Below, in pieces: positions 12,711-25,738 of a stretch of DNA of 64,000 nt. Made by a program: the position numbers and the translations under genes. Position 1 is the stretch's first letter. The number at the start of each line of letters is the position of its first letter. Location of the stretch: contig NC_034010.1 of assembly GCF_000346465.2 (NCBI RefSeq), forward strand, positions 15,477,248 through 15,541,247. The letters run 5' to 3'. Under the pieces are notes generated by a model that made no database searches, was not told the DNA's origin, and saw only the letters and a list, made by a program, of their open reading frames with translations. This DNA comes from Prunus persica (lineage: Eukaryota; Streptophyta; Magnoliopsida; Rosales; Rosaceae).

Positions 12711-13594
12711 GAGAAATTATACAATAGTACCGTAGCACAAATGAGGTGGTGCTACAGCCCAGTAGTTTTTTTTACACGCAATAAAACTTTAACACGTTGG
12801 AAATTAAACTCAAATGAAGTTGTAACGTTAGGCAACGTCGTTGTGGTCGTCTGACGGTTTAACACCGTTTACGTTTAACCCGACTAGATTCTTCTTTGAA
12901 GCTATTCTTGATCGAAATTTATGATAATTAGTTGAAGCTCCTCAAATTTATCTCTTACTCTCAAGGTCTGGGTTTTCTATTGTTCAATTCCTCTAAGCCA
13001 ATTTTTCGATTTCTTCTTAAATCGTGGATGAAATTGAGCATTCATTGTTGTTAATAATCAAGACACGTATGAAATTTTTTAGAATCTTCTAAGGTGTTGG
13101 TGCAATCTGGAGTTGGGTTCGAAAAATCCTACATTCAATCAGTTGTCATTTACAAGGCTAAGGAGGGAGGGGCTACGATGGAGACTAGCTTTTTTTTCCA
13201 GACCAGCCGCTGCGAAGCACCACGACGACCGCCTTGACCTCGTCGACTACTACATTCAGATCTTGATTTCACCCAAAACAATATGATATCGTTCTCGATT
13301 ATTAAAGAAAAAGAAACAACAATATCATCCATACTTCAAACAATCAATCAGAATTTTGAACTGTGAAGAGCTTTTCTTTCGGTTTCTTAGCATAAAAAAG
13401 GAACATAATTCAAAAAAAAGAAAAGAAAAAAAAAGGAACATAATTGACCTTAGAACTGTAACTTGAAAACATCAGTAACGACGTTAGAACGCATTTAAGC
13501 AATGTCTGACGTGTCAAAATTTTACCACGTGTTGAAAAACTACCGGGCTGTAGCACCACCTCATCTATGCTACGGTACTATTGTATAATCTCTC
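12711..13594. mobile_element. Mutator-like TIR element (non-autonomous)
   Basis: An 884-bp element has long inverted ends: GAGAAATTATACAATAG on the left and GAGAGATTATACAATAG on the reversed right, continuing for about 50 bp with high match. It is flanked by 9-bp duplications atatcattg (12702-12710) and ataccattg (13595-13603), differing by one base. A 9-bp duplication with TIRs starting in G fits Mutator-like elements. No transposase is present. It sits just after the OTU remnant. Confidence 0.8.
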
Positions 13595-13603
13595 ATACCA
13601 TTG

Positions 13604-14030
13604 GCAGTTCTTGTTTTGTAACATAAATATAATAATTATGATGACTTTTTGCTCATTTGGTTTTTTCCAGCACAAAAAATGTCATGAGATAATTTGTGCT
13701 TAATTTCCCATTTGTCCTTTTGTGTTTTTAACGAAAGAGGTGGTGATTGCAAGAACTTGGAATTGCAAAAAAAGCGTAAACATTTTTAGTAGAAGCATAA
13801 ATTCATATGAAAAGTCAAAGATTTATAAACACTATTAAAAAAGTTAAGCTCAAAATCAACTATGAAGTAATGCTACAAGTATTATGGTGTACTAGGGTAT
13901 ACTTAGTTAATTACATTTTGATTAAAATATTAGGGTGTACTCAGTTAATTTTAAGATTTGTTTAACAGCACTCTTCGAGGAATCCCTAAAAACCATTGCC
14001 GAATCCCTTTTTCCCAGGAAAGAAAATCTA
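13604..14030. other. Intergenic with a small repeat remnant
   Basis: No gene is seen. About 13875-13975 contains two 'gggtgtact/agggtatact' phrases and a 'gtttaacagcactc' end, matching in reverse the debris at 647-800; probably an old miniature element without clean ends. Confidence 0.4.
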
Positions 14031-15130
14031 AGGACCCGTCTGGTAACGTTTTCGGAGAATATTTTCATAGAATGAAACAAGAAAACAAATTTGCATTTTC
14101 AAGAAATGAAAATGCGTTTGGTAGATAATTAGAAAACAAAAACAATGAAAATGTGTCTGGTAGTACAATTGTTTTTCATGTGTATTTTTGCTAATTTTAG
14201 TTCTAATTTTTTTTTTTAATTCTGATATTTTTAGAGACTAAAATTATTATAAACAATGAAAATATGTATGGTAGTACAAATTGAGAATAATATTATATGA
14301 ATTATTTTTCAAGGGTATTTTTGCTAATTTATGTTTTGAAAAAATATTTTTAAAAATGTAAAATTTAACAAATGAAAAATTCTATTGTTTTTTAAAAGAT
14401 AAAACTATCTTTGATCTCCTTTCTTTTTTCTTTTCTCCTTTTTCTCCTTTTCTTTCTTTCCCAGACCCGTTCCTTTTTCTTTCCTTCTTCCTCTTCTCTA
14501 CTTTCTCTTTTCTTCTTCCTTCCCTCTTTTTCACTCTCACTCCTCCTTCCTTCCATTACATAAATCCCATCAACTCACCTCTCTGGTTCCACTAATTAAT
14601 GGTTGTGGTGGTTAGATTAGGTGGTGATGGTGGTTGAGTTGGGTATGTGGTGGCTGGTTTCTCTCATCTCTCCCTCTGCAACTCTCTCTCACTCTCTTTT
14701 TTCCCTTTCCCTTCTTCTTCCTCTTTCTGATTCTTTCTCTTCTTCTTCTTCCCCTTTTTTTTTCTTTTCTTCTTCCTCTTTGTCTTTTTCTCTTAGTTGC
14801 AGATTTGTGTGATTATGAGTTTTTTTTTTCTTGAAATTTTGGGGCTGATTATGGTTGGAAGGAGGAGATTTGATTGTTTTCGATATAATTTGATTGGATT
14901 GTTTGCTCAAGTGACGGAGGAGAGTTGGCTTTGATTTAGAGAGATCGAAAACAAAAACGCCGAAAACGAAAACGACTTTCTGACGTTTTTAACATTTATT
15001 CATACTTTCATTTTCATTCTCAGAAAACAATTTTAGCTTATTTCTCAAAATAACTCACCGAATATGTTTTACGTGAAAATAGAAAACAAAAACAGAAAAT
15101 GGCCCTTGAAAATGATACTGAACGGGCCCT
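14031..15130. mobile_element. Probable hAT-like non-autonomous element
   Basis: The left end reads AGGACCCGTCTGGTAACG and the reversed right end AGGGCCCGTTCAGTATCA, resembling the GGGCCCGTTTGGTA-type ends of plant hAT elements. Inside are several 'gaaaatgtgtctggtag' phrases and a long pyrimidine-rich tract (14400-14815). No clear 8-bp target duplication was found, so the limits are uncertain. Confidence 0.45.
14400..14815. repeat. Pyrimidine-rich tract on plus strand
   Basis: About 400 bp of C/T-rich sequence with TTC, TTTC and TCTC runs. It opens long serine/leucine-rich frames on the plus strand and glutamate/lysine-rich frames on the minus strand, which are compositional artefacts. Confidence 0.7.
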
Positions 15131-15383
15131 AACATGTTTTGGGGATTAATTGAAATATATATAGATTTATTTTGTTGATGGAGAAATGAAAAAAAAAACA
15201 AAACAAAACCTAGCGACCCATAAATGGCCCAAACAGAAAGCCCATTTCCAAAGTTTACTGAACTGAGAAAGGAAATGGAGACAAATTCCTCGCTCCTCCT
15301 CTTCCTCCTTCTTTCTTAGCTCACTCACACTTCCAGTCCACCACCAACCCACCAAAACGACACCACACCAACCCAAAACGACA

Positions 15384-18300
15384 ATGCAAGCACAGCCAAC
15401 CCCCAACATCCCAGTTAGCGAGTTCTACTGGACTCTCCTCCACAAAGCCGACAAAAAATTCTCCAAAATTCGAGAGCTCCCTTATTACCATCGCAACAGG
15501 TTCTTCCAATTCCCATCCATTTCTTGCATCAAAATCTAAATTTTCAAAATTTATTTCTTAATTTTAATTTTAATTTATTTATTTTCGCAAAATTTTGGTC
15601 AGGCACGAGTACGATGCTTACTTCTACAAGGTCTTCAAGGTGTACACGCAGCTATGGAAGTTCCAGCAAGAAAATCGCCAAAAGCTCGTGGAGGCCGGTC
15701 TTCGTCGATCGGAGATCGGCGAGATCGCGTCGCGAATCGCTCAGCTGTACTTGGGCCAGTACATGCGGACCAGCGAGGCCAGCTACCTCTCCGAGGCTTA
15801 CATATTCTACGAGGCGATTTTGAGCAGAGAATACTTTAAGGAGGGCATGTTTCAGGACCTGGGCTTGGCCAGCAAGCAGCTCAGGTTCATTTCTAGGTTT
15901 CTCATGGTCTGCTTGCTTTTGAATCGGCGGGAGATGGTGCAGCAGCTGCTTAATCAGCTCAGAGTCTTGGTTGATGAGTGCAAGAGGACCTTCCAGGTTT
16001 GTGCTTTTTCAGTATTTTGTTATTAAGGTTTTTTCTTGAACTACTCGTGAACATTGAATTGCTCTGTCTATTTTTGTGTCGTTTTTAAAATGAAAAATTA
16101 AATTTAGTGTGTATTTTTGTGTGTTTATCCCCAGTACTTAATTTCAAACTTGAAAAGACAAGAAATATCGAAAATCTGTACAAGTATATACAAAAAAGGA
16201 AATGGAAAGAAAGAAAAATAAGAATGCAATAAATATATCTCAATATTTATATAAGATTATATATAACTAGCTAGGCAATCATAACATCATGGATAAAGGA
16301 ATAGTTTTAAAAGGCTCTGCAGTCATTGAGAATAATGGAAAAACATCAGTTTGGTGTGATTTTATGGATTCCCAAATGGATGTTGTAGCTTTGATTGTAA
16401 AATCATAATTTATTTTTTTGATATTTATGGGGTTAACTGCGGTCTATGACTTAGTCATACGATTTTGTTTCCATGTAATATGTAATGCATAACTCTATAA
16501 TTACTTTTCCCCACTCAAATTCATGAATGGAAGTTGAAAAGTTTAAGCATTTGTGTTCTTGCAGATAGGTTTTATAGTGACATTTTAATGATCTTGTTTC
16601 CAGGAAACTGATTTTAAAGAATGGAAGCTGGTGATTCAGGAAATAGTTAGATTTTTGAAAGCTGACACAGCTTTTATGAATATCAGGCCTTTGAGGTATA
16701 GTCTTGTCCTAGACTGTCATCCAGATTCCTTACCACATGTTTCCGCATCAGTTGCAAAGAGGTCTCTGAGACTACGTGATGCGATACTGAGCAGCTACCA
16801 TCATAATGAGGTTAGGTATTGAGGTTTTTCCTTCACTCTTTTTCTCTTGGACAATGAAACAATAATTGTTCAAGTAAATTGCAATCCTTTGTGGACAAGT
16901 TGTGTCACTTAATATAAAACAGCTAGTGCACAAAAGCTCTAGATAACAACAACAAAACAGCCAATCCTTGTGGACTATGTAGTTCTCTTTTCTTCTTTCC
17001 TATTTTGATATTTCTGTTTCTAGATGTAGTTCAGATGGATGATCGTTAAGGGGACCTCTTGTTTTATGTGTTGTAACTGTCATCTTTTATTTAGTGAAAA
17101 TTATTTTTCTTGAATTAAAAAAAGACAACAAAAAATCCAAATACGAACAGCTTTCCAATCTGCAAAAATAACTGGAATAGGTTCTCGGTTACTTCTTGAT
17201 GTTTCCAATCCACAAAGTAGTCAAGGTTCTCAATTACATATTTTTTGATTCCTTATGAATATAATAACTGGACTACTTTTGTGACATTTTCTGTTTTCTC
17301 TATGGTTATATCCAAATCAGGTAAAGTTTTCAGAGCTCACTCTTGACACTTTTAGGATGCTTCAGTGTCTGGAGTGGGAACCTAGTGGTTCATTTTACCA
17401 GTCAAGTGGTGCTAAAAATGGTCAGAATGGGGCACCAGCTTCCAGCCGCATTAACTACTCCCAGGATATTGCTGATCCTACCCTGCCACCAAACCCACGA
17501 AAAGCTGTCTTGTATCGTCCTTCTGTTACCCATTTTCTAGCAGTGAGTATAATGGGTAATGTTAATTTACTGATCATTTGCTCATTGCTCTTGACTTGTT
17601 AGCTTGTAGAACATTTTGGATGTATTGAAACTACAGTAGTATAAATCTATGATGAGGTTGTAACCTTTCTTCCATATACTAGTTATGTTCAATGGCATTG
17701 ACTACCGAAAGTCTTAAAAGCAGTGCCTTTGTAAAACAACGAGAATCAACTTAAATGGAAAAACCATGGACAGCCCTGTTTACTTGAACTACTAGAATGA
17801 ATTCAAAGACTAGTGACCTACACAATCATTCTTGTGTAAACATGAGGTTGGAGTTTCTTTTTCTGAAATATATCCCTCTTGAGTTTAATGCAAGTTACAT
17901 GGAAGCATGTCCTTTTGTTCTTGATTTGAGCAGCTATCATCCTGCTATGCATCTGTGTCACAACAAACTTGTATATGACAATAGAGTTTCTCCTTGATTC
18001 TTTTACATCTGCCCCCTCATCCCCTCTATGCAATTAGTTTCGGCCATCTTTGTAGGATTTATGCTTGAAACTGAAGTTTCATGCTTCATTCTAGTAAAAG
18101 AAAACTTTTAAGGTATGATTCTTATTGTACATGGGCCAAATCTTGTGTAGGACCCAGATGTGTTTGGATTGTGTCACAGTCGTGTCATGGCCCATAATCC
18201 TTTTTCTTTTTGCAGACACTTAAGCAATTCCATCTGACGTACGTTAGAGGCTTATTGAGTGCCTGTCCACGTCTGATGGGCATCAGGTGTGGTAGGAGGC

Positions 18301-21300
18301 ATGTCTCTGCATCATAGTATCTATAGTTGGAGGATCAAGCTAATAATTACTACATATCAATTTGTAAAATAATGAACAATTTATATTTATACTGTGACTT
18401 TGAGTGAGCACACCATTGTTTTCAGTAAACACATATGGAATGGGTTTGGATCAAATATAACTCTTGCCATCATTTTTCCCCTTTTGCAATAGTTAATTCT
18501 CCTTGTATCTGAATAATGATCCTCTCTCTGCAAGATTGCAACAACGATGTATTATTTTTAATTAAGAGCTGCATAGGTGATAACTTTTCAGTACTGTTTG
18601 CATGACTGGCAGGTTTTGGCCACAGTTTGTGAGGAGCTTCCCCCTGATGGAGTTATCTTGATCTATCTGTCAGCATCAGGTGTGAGAAATTAGTTTTGTA
18701 TCTTAGCTCAGGGGTTTTGTTTTGTTTATGTGTTGTGTAAATCAACATTTCTTTTCATAATTAAAATAGTTCATTTAATAGATTTTATGCCCCCAGCAGG
18801 TGCTGGAATGTACTCAGATGCGACCTCCCCTTCTACGTTGGCTTATCCATCTGATAGACTAAACCCTTCTCGCGGACAAAGTAAAGGAGATGGCTCAAGC
18901 TTTCAAGCGGGTTGTTTACAGTTTGGTACCCATGGAAATGGAGGTAATTTTCAAATAATGAGGACCAAATAATTGCAAACCATCTACTGAAACAAATGAG
19001 GAACAAATAATTACATACCATCCATTGAAATGATTAAATTTGGTTATATGCATAAGTAAATATTAAAAATGTTGTCTAAGGGGCCGTCCTGAGTCTAGAT
19101 TTGCACGACGTCCCTAAAAAGTTGGCCTAGCAAAAGAAAGAAAAAACTCAAAACGTCTGAAATGCCTGCCAAGTGTTTTGTCATAATTTGTAGTTTGTCG
19201 TTCTTTCTTCCCTTTGTGTGAGTTCTTGCAAGATGAGGTTGTAGGGGTGCATCAAGGAGAAGCTAATGATGCACTCTTGATTAGGAGGTGCCTTGGTTCA
19301 AATCAAGTGATCTCTAGTACTGGCAGCAATAATAAAATATAAGGTTATATGTTTTCTGAATTATGGTGGTTGAAGGGGTAGGATAGGTTGAGTGGGTTTA
19401 AGAAGAGATTGATTTGGTTGAATAAGAAGCAAAATATTTTAACACTTTGTAGTGAATTTGTAATTATGTACCCATAGAAAGTCTAGACCTACATTTGTTG
19501 TTTCTCACATGTCATGTTTTACTAATGTGTAATTCATCAATGGATTTCCTGGTTATTCTTTATGAAGATATTGAATTGAACAATAGGAATGGCTTGCTCA
19601 AACTTAGATCTTGTTTTGCATAACTTATAAGGATCAACTATTCTGATATTATACGCAATACCTTTTTCAGGAATGAATAGCATTTATCCTAGTGACTTGG
19701 TTCCATTTACAAGAAGACCACTTTTTCTAGTCATTGACTCTGACAACAGTGAAGCTTTTGAGGTAAGTATATTAACTCTATTTTTTTATTACACATCCTT
19801 TAGTTAGAAATTTCTAGATGTGTGTATGAGGGTTGGACTGGAATCTCAATAATTTTTTTTACCTGTAAAGAAGTTTAGGGATTTAAAATTGAAGATATGC
19901 TGTGAGGTTTAAAATATCAAGGGTAGCTGGATAATCTCTTGTTACAACTCAATAGATTTATGGTCCATAGATTAGCTCTAAGTGTTTTAAGCAAATAAGT
20001 TTATGTTTAAAGTTTGCAGTGCTCTCGTTCTGCAGCATTTAGTATTACGCCACCAAAACATCTTTCTGCAAAAATATAGACACACTTCAGGTGAAGTGTA
20101 TTGAAAAATGTTATAAAAATCAGTATATTTAATTTTACTTCAGAAAAATATAAATATTTCTAGCTCTTCATATCACACTACAATATCTGCTGCAAGTTCC
20201 TAACTCTCCCCTTATGTTACATCTCTTAAAATTTTCATATGGCCTCATTGGATGCACTGATCATTCCTAAATTGGCTAATTTCTTAAAGTTCACAAAATG
20301 ACTGAAGGTTGAGTACTGTCTTTGGTAGTGATTTCAAATTTCCACAAATGTGTGATATTGTTCTCTGAAGAAGCTGTTAATGTATATAGTAATTGGGTAC
20401 TGTTAGACTTGCATAGTCAGTTATATCTACTCCCCAAAGAATCAGATGACACCTAGATGTATGTACCTGTCACTATTTAATAATCTTAACCTTCCTCTCT
20501 CTCTCTCTCTCTCTCTCTCCACTGAGCAGAATTATTGGTATGGTAGCTTGATGAGTGAGACCTATGCTCATTTTCCCCCCTTTTTCCCTCTTCTTAAAAT
20601 TCATTTAAGGATCAATAGAAATCTCTATTACTCTAAACTATAGAGAAGATAATTAATGTTTAAAATGTGCTCAGGCCATAAATGGAGTACAAAAAGGTGA
20701 AACACCTGCAATGCTCCTATCTTCTAGTTCTTCATATCCATTTGCTTCTATTGGTTCCTCTCGTCAGTCAAGTGGAAGCCTGTTCACTATTTTCCTCACA
20801 GCTCCTTTGCAGGCTTTCTGTTTATTGATCGGTATTTCAGGATCTGACATTGACATGGTGCGTAAAAAGTTGACACTTTTTTCTCTTCTTACTTGAAAAA
20901 TACATTTATTTAGTGTTTCCTAAAAATTTATGGAATGAAAACGTATCAGGATACATATAACAAGGCCGAGAAGCTTCTTTCCAGTTCATTTAGTGACTGG
21001 GGGTCTACTTTGGTGACATCAGACACTATTGATCCTGTTTGGGCACAGATTTTGAGTGACCCATTCCTAAGGCGACTCCTTTTGCGGTAGTATTCTATTT
21101 CTTCTTTGCTCTTATGTAAAAGTATATAATGTGCAGCCCTGCAGAGTCTCTAGTGTTTTCTTCTTCTTCTTTTTATTTATTTATTGTTGTTGTAATTTTG
21201 TCTACCACTATGAAGCTTTATGGACTGCTCTTACAAACACATCTTTTGGGTTTTTGTCACTGTGAGCATGGAAAATCAAACCGTTATCAGCTCTTTGTAT

Positions 21301-21729
21301 TAATGCTCTCAAATTGGTTAACCTTTTCATCTCTTTGCTTATTTTCTCCTAGAGTTCTTATCTTCTGGGCGAACGGTTCCTTGTCACCTTAGTGTTTCTC
21401 TCCAGTACTTAAGTTGTACAAAATCTACTCAATTGTATTTCCCTTGTGTGTGTGATACATGTATCTCTGTATAAATTATGTCTTCTTCCTTCAGGTTCCT
21501 ATTTTGTCGGGCAGCGCTATCACTCTATGCTCCAACTTTCAATAAGAAGGAATTTATTCCCAAATGTATACCGTGTCTTCCAGCGTCTGTCCTGCCAACG
21601 ACAGCAGCATGTCAAACTGTAATTTTGCAGATAGTGAACGTCTTTGGAGCCACAGGCAAGTTCGTCTTTTCAGAAGGACTTGAACTCCCAGAAAATAGAC
21701 AGGGTGACTCGGAATCAATGTCATCTTGA
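15384..21729 (+). CDS. SCAI: SCAI homologue, 10 exons
   Basis: Plant homologue of SCAI (suppressor of cancer cell invasion family, DUF3550/UPF0682). In animals SCAI is a nuclear cofactor of MAL/SRF transcription and a 53BP1-linked repair factor; the plant role is not established. Exons: 15384-15499, 15603-15996, 16604-16810, 17321-17542, 18613-18679, 18797-18943, 19671-19762, 20675-20857, 20950-21086 and 21495-21729. All junctions are GT-AG with matching phases, and they add to 1800 nt, 599 residues plus stop, close to animal SCAI. The start (MQAQPTPNIPVSEFYW) is the first ATG. Late family landmarks include RRPLFLVIDSDNS and DPVWAQILSDPFLRRLLLR. Exon 6 has a double NAGNAG acceptor, so two isoforms differing by one codon are possible. 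It looks intact. Confidence 0.93.
20494..20519. repeat. CT microsatellite in SCAI intron 7
   Basis: An uninterrupted CT dinucleotide run within the intron between exons 7 and 8. Confidence 0.85.
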
Positions 21730-22404
21730 TGAATCATATGGGGCAAAGGACATTAGAGATAGACAAATGATTTGTGAGTTCCCCGTTGGTGTTTCAGATT
21801 CTTGGTGTTTGTATAGGAAATTTCTAAGCCTTCAAGAACGTCCAAGATGATGCAAAACCTTTGTAAGAGACAAGTTGGACTTTGGACTTATTATTTTCTT
21901 TTTTATTAAATGGAAAGAAAAACAAAAATTGATGTCTGTATAATAGAAGAGAGCTCTTCTCCTGACAATCCGCCCGAGTGACCCGTCCTAATTGAATCAG
22001 GTTGGCCTGGATTTCAGTTTTCCCTCGAGTCAAGTTGAGTCATAAGCCTTGCTGCCCAACATCTCATTTAGGTGCAACGTTATTTTGTAAACTATTCTGG
22101 ATGATTTATACTCATTGCACTCGAATTTTCTTTATTGCAAATCTGAAACGCAAACTGTCAAAATATTTATTTTATTTCATTGATACTCAATTAATCATAA
22201 CATATCTGGAAAAAAATTAATTATAACATATCTGGAAAAAAAATTAATCATGACATACAAAAAAGCAGGGGCCATAACTCAATGAGGCAAATTTTTTTCA
22301 TGTACATTGGAATTATTTTATCAACATCGTGTCTCCACAACCCAATAAAATGGGCTGGACCGACCACACATACACGGTTCCGTTGATGAGTTTTATTGAG
22401 AATA
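21730..22404. other. SCAI 3' flank and intergenic
   Basis: Probable SCAI 3'UTR followed by AT-rich sequence. At 22191-22258 a unit of about 27 bp (ending 'aacatatctggaaaaa') is repeated nearly three times. The last five bases (22405-22409, ttatc) are the probable target duplication of the gypsy element that follows. Confidence 0.5.
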
Positions 22405-22409
22405 TTATC

Positions 22410-23073
22410 TGTGGGAGCATATATTTTCGTCTCCAATCAGGGCACGCCACGTGAAAAAGAAGATTATCTCTTAAATTAATTAATTAAATCAGTTTATCTG
22501 GCTAATTAATTAATTGGGATAAATATCTTAATTAATATGATATTATCTTTATTTAAAGAGATAATATCATTAATTAAGATATTATCCTAATAAAGAGAAG
22601 ATAATATCATTTAATTCAAATATTATCTTCTTAAGAGATAATATATATTTAATTCAGATATTATCAGGCCCAACTCGATTCCTACGAAACCCTAGCCCCG
22701 AGGCTTCTATAAATAGACGACCTCATTCATCATTCAAGGTACATCTAAACCTACTCCTTATACCCGAGAAAAATACCCGAAGCTCTCTCTCCCTCTCCAC
22801 TCTCCATATTTTCTCCCCACGGCTCCGGCCACCACACACGGCTCCGGCTACCCGGTTTACACCCTACATAAAACTCCGTACCCTTTGCTTAGCTATTGTT
22901 TTCCTACAAACACTCGAACTAACTTAGGCATCGGAGGGCCTTTGGCCAACACCCCCGGGTGTGGTCTATTTACTCAAGTCTTTTTTACAGGAATCGAGGA
23001 AGAGAGAGAAGGAAGATCGAAGGTTGAAGGATCTAGAAGCGAATATTCTCCCGTGAGATTATTTGCACAAACA
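22410..23073 (+). repeat. 5' LTR of gypsy copy 1
   Basis: 664 bp, from TGTGGGAGC to GCACAAACA. It contains AT-rich inverted units (gataatatc/gatattatc) at about 22490-22670 and a TATA box (tataaata) near 22710 followed by the transcribed leader. Confidence 0.9.
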
Positions 23074-23169
23074 TTTGGTGCTTTCATTGAGAGCACGAGT
23101 TATACTCAACGCGTGCTCAAGGAATCCTTTCCTCTTATTTTCCAATCCACCGAAGCCTTCCAAACAACC

Positions 23170-25371
23170 ATGGTTGGAAACAAGCGCACGAGGAGCAAAA
23201 CCGCCGCTATGGCTCAATCCGTGACGGCCCAAAGCTACTCCTCCCACGATCCCGCGATCGACATGGCGGCCCCACCACCTCTCGCCGCCATGAACCCTCA
23301 GCAGCCACCCCGTGTGACTGGAACCACCGTGCCACCTGCCGGACTCGCAGTGAGGACTACCGCACTGGCCTCCGTCGCCGTCGTACCATCTCAAGGCCCC
23401 ATGGCCAGACCTAGCCACCTCCATAGCACCACCGTTGAGCATGGTGGAACCTCACATCCAGTTGGGCTCATTACCACAGCCGACTTTGGCCCAATCTTGG
23501 AGCAACTTCAACCATTCCCTCCATTGCCTCCACGCTCGACTCATGCTCCCACGCATACATCCAACGAAAACCTAGCCCGTGTGCAATTGGGCTCTACACA
23601 TTTCTCTCCTCCCGATCCACGAAGTCAAGTAGACCTTAATCTGAGAGTTGACCAGCTAACTCAGAGAATGGATGACCAAAACAATTTGATGAGGCAGCTC
23701 TTTAACCAAATAAACTTGGCTCAAAACCTTGGCCTTGGACAACAGGGCGAAGAGAGAAGGATAAACTAACGCGCCGATAGGCAGTTCGGTGGGAACCAAG
23801 CAGGTCGAGCAGGAGTAAGCAGACAAGGAAATGTGCAACAACGAGATCAGCTCGCGGACATGTCGCAAGCATCCGCAAGCCACACTCAGAGCAGACGAAG
23901 TTTCCCATCCAGATTGAATTTAAGAACCAACGTGCGCGATAGGCTGGGCCCAAGACCTGACATCCACGCTCGCCTGGGCCAGCATGAAGACGTTCATGAA
24001 AGGCTAGGCTCCCAGGGAGGTCAACTTGACGGCCATCGAGACGAGGATCGAGAAGAAAGGCGCTCGGCTGCTAGCTCACAGAGAAATATTCACGAATGGA
24101 TAGGCCCCAAGGGAGGTCAACTCGACAATTATCACAATGAGGACCGTGAAGAAAGGCGCTCCGCTACTCGCTCTCGAAGAACCAATTCTCGTCGCCAAAC
24201 TACTGGAAATCCCTCACAAGCGCAGTCCACCAACACGCCGCCTAGATAGCGTAACCGAGAAGGTCGACCCTCGCAAGTCAATCAACATCGTCTAAATCAC
24301 GAAGGCCATCAACGCGACCGACTAGCCATACGTGCAGAAGACGTTGAGATGCTTGTGAATAACCGACTTCGAGACTTAAAGATTGGAGGAAATTTCGAAG
24401 ATGCACTACGCATGGAGGTAGACCAAGCAAACTCCTCACCTTTCACCACCGAAATCGAGCAAGCTGCTCCCCCAAAACGATTCTCAACGCCCTCTTTCAC
24501 ATGCTTCAAAGGGGATTCCGATCCCAAAAGCCATCTAAAGTATTTCAAGAGCCTTATGATCCTACACAAAACTGAAGACGCGTTAATGTGCAAGGTCTTT
24601 GCAATGACTTGGCGAGGAGCAGCTCAGGACTGGTTCCACACCCTGCCATTCGGGCCGATCAGCAGCTTCAAGGAGCTTGCTTATGTCTTCACCAAAGAGT
24701 ACACTTCTTATCGGACAATCAAGAAGAACCCTGACCATCTGTTCAACGTGCACAAGAAGTCCGATGAATCCATCCGAGACTACATCAAGAGGTTCAAAGC
24801 AGAGAGGGCAAACATTGTAGGATGTGATGACCAAATTGCATCCTCCGCCTTCAAGAGGGGGTTGCCAATTGAATGTGAGCTGTATCGCGAGCTGACCATC
24901 TCTCCCCGCCAAACATTGATAGAAGTCTTTGCTACAACAGAGCGCTACGCACTATGGGACGACGACCAGATTGCCGCGAAGAAGGCTGATCAAGCAGCTA
25001 AGCAGGCAAGCAAAGAGAACGGCAAGCTCAGATCACAGCCTCAGGAAGGTGCTCGAGCAACAGAGAGCTACACTAAGTTCACTATCCCGATACACCAGAT
25101 CCTAGCCCAAGTAAATGACATGCCTTGGTTGAAGAAACCATCACCTTTAAAGGGGAACCTAACCAAGAAGGATACCAGTAGATACTGCATATTCTATGAA
25201 GGGTATGGTCATTACACAAACGACTGCTTCGCCTGGAAAAGGTACCTCGAAGATCTAGTCAGAGACGGCCATTGCACGGAATTCATCTTAAGGGGGGCTA
25301 TTCAACAAATCAAGGATTGTGACGCAACTAACAATGAGCCTCCACGAAAAAAGCCATATGGATCAACATGA
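23170..25371 (+). pseudogene. gag: gag of gypsy copy 1, with two nonsense codons
   Basis: Starts at the conserved ATG in 'aaccatgg' (23170), equal to 38095 in the full copy. One frame runs to 25371 but is broken by TAA at 23767-23769 (GAA in copy 2) and TAG at 24247-24249 (CAG in copy 2). The capsid core is recognisable at about 24580-24970 (MTWRGAAQDWFHTLPFG ... SIRDYIKRFKAE), followed by the cysteine/histidine linker (RYCIFYEGYGHYTNDCFAW). The gag-protease linker is cut off just after 25371. No full-length Gag can be made from this copy. Confidence 0.85.
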
Positions 25372-25738
25372 TCCTAGCTTACTCTAAGAGCCCGGGCTGA
25401 CCACCAGGGGACAGAAGAGAAAGATCAAGCACGCGACTTTAGCCTTCCAAGCCGTCACTAGCTACCAAGTTATGGAAGACAAACCTTTCATCATCTTTCA
25501 AAGGAAGGAAGTTCTAAGGCAATGAAATGCCCATCACCTCCAGGGGGACTATCCATGAAAGTCTTCACCTATCAGTTAGGCTCTAAGCAGGCACCCAAGC
25601 CTCCCTCACCTCCATTGAAGACAAGTTACTTTTGATGTTACTCATGCAAGCTCATCTTTTTGTTTAATAAAGCAATGTCGTCACACAGACATCAATACAA
25701 GTTCAAGCTTTTCTTTCCAATGGAGTGTTCACAAAAGC

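Noticed and set aside
14621..14910. Serine/leucine-rich and glutamate/lysine-rich open frames
   Set aside because: They arise from the pyrimidine-rich tract and have no codon structure or homology.
23059..23442. Open frame antisense to the gypsy gag N-terminus, also at 37984-38367
   Set aside because: Conserved only because the sense gag is conserved. No promoter or domain is seen.
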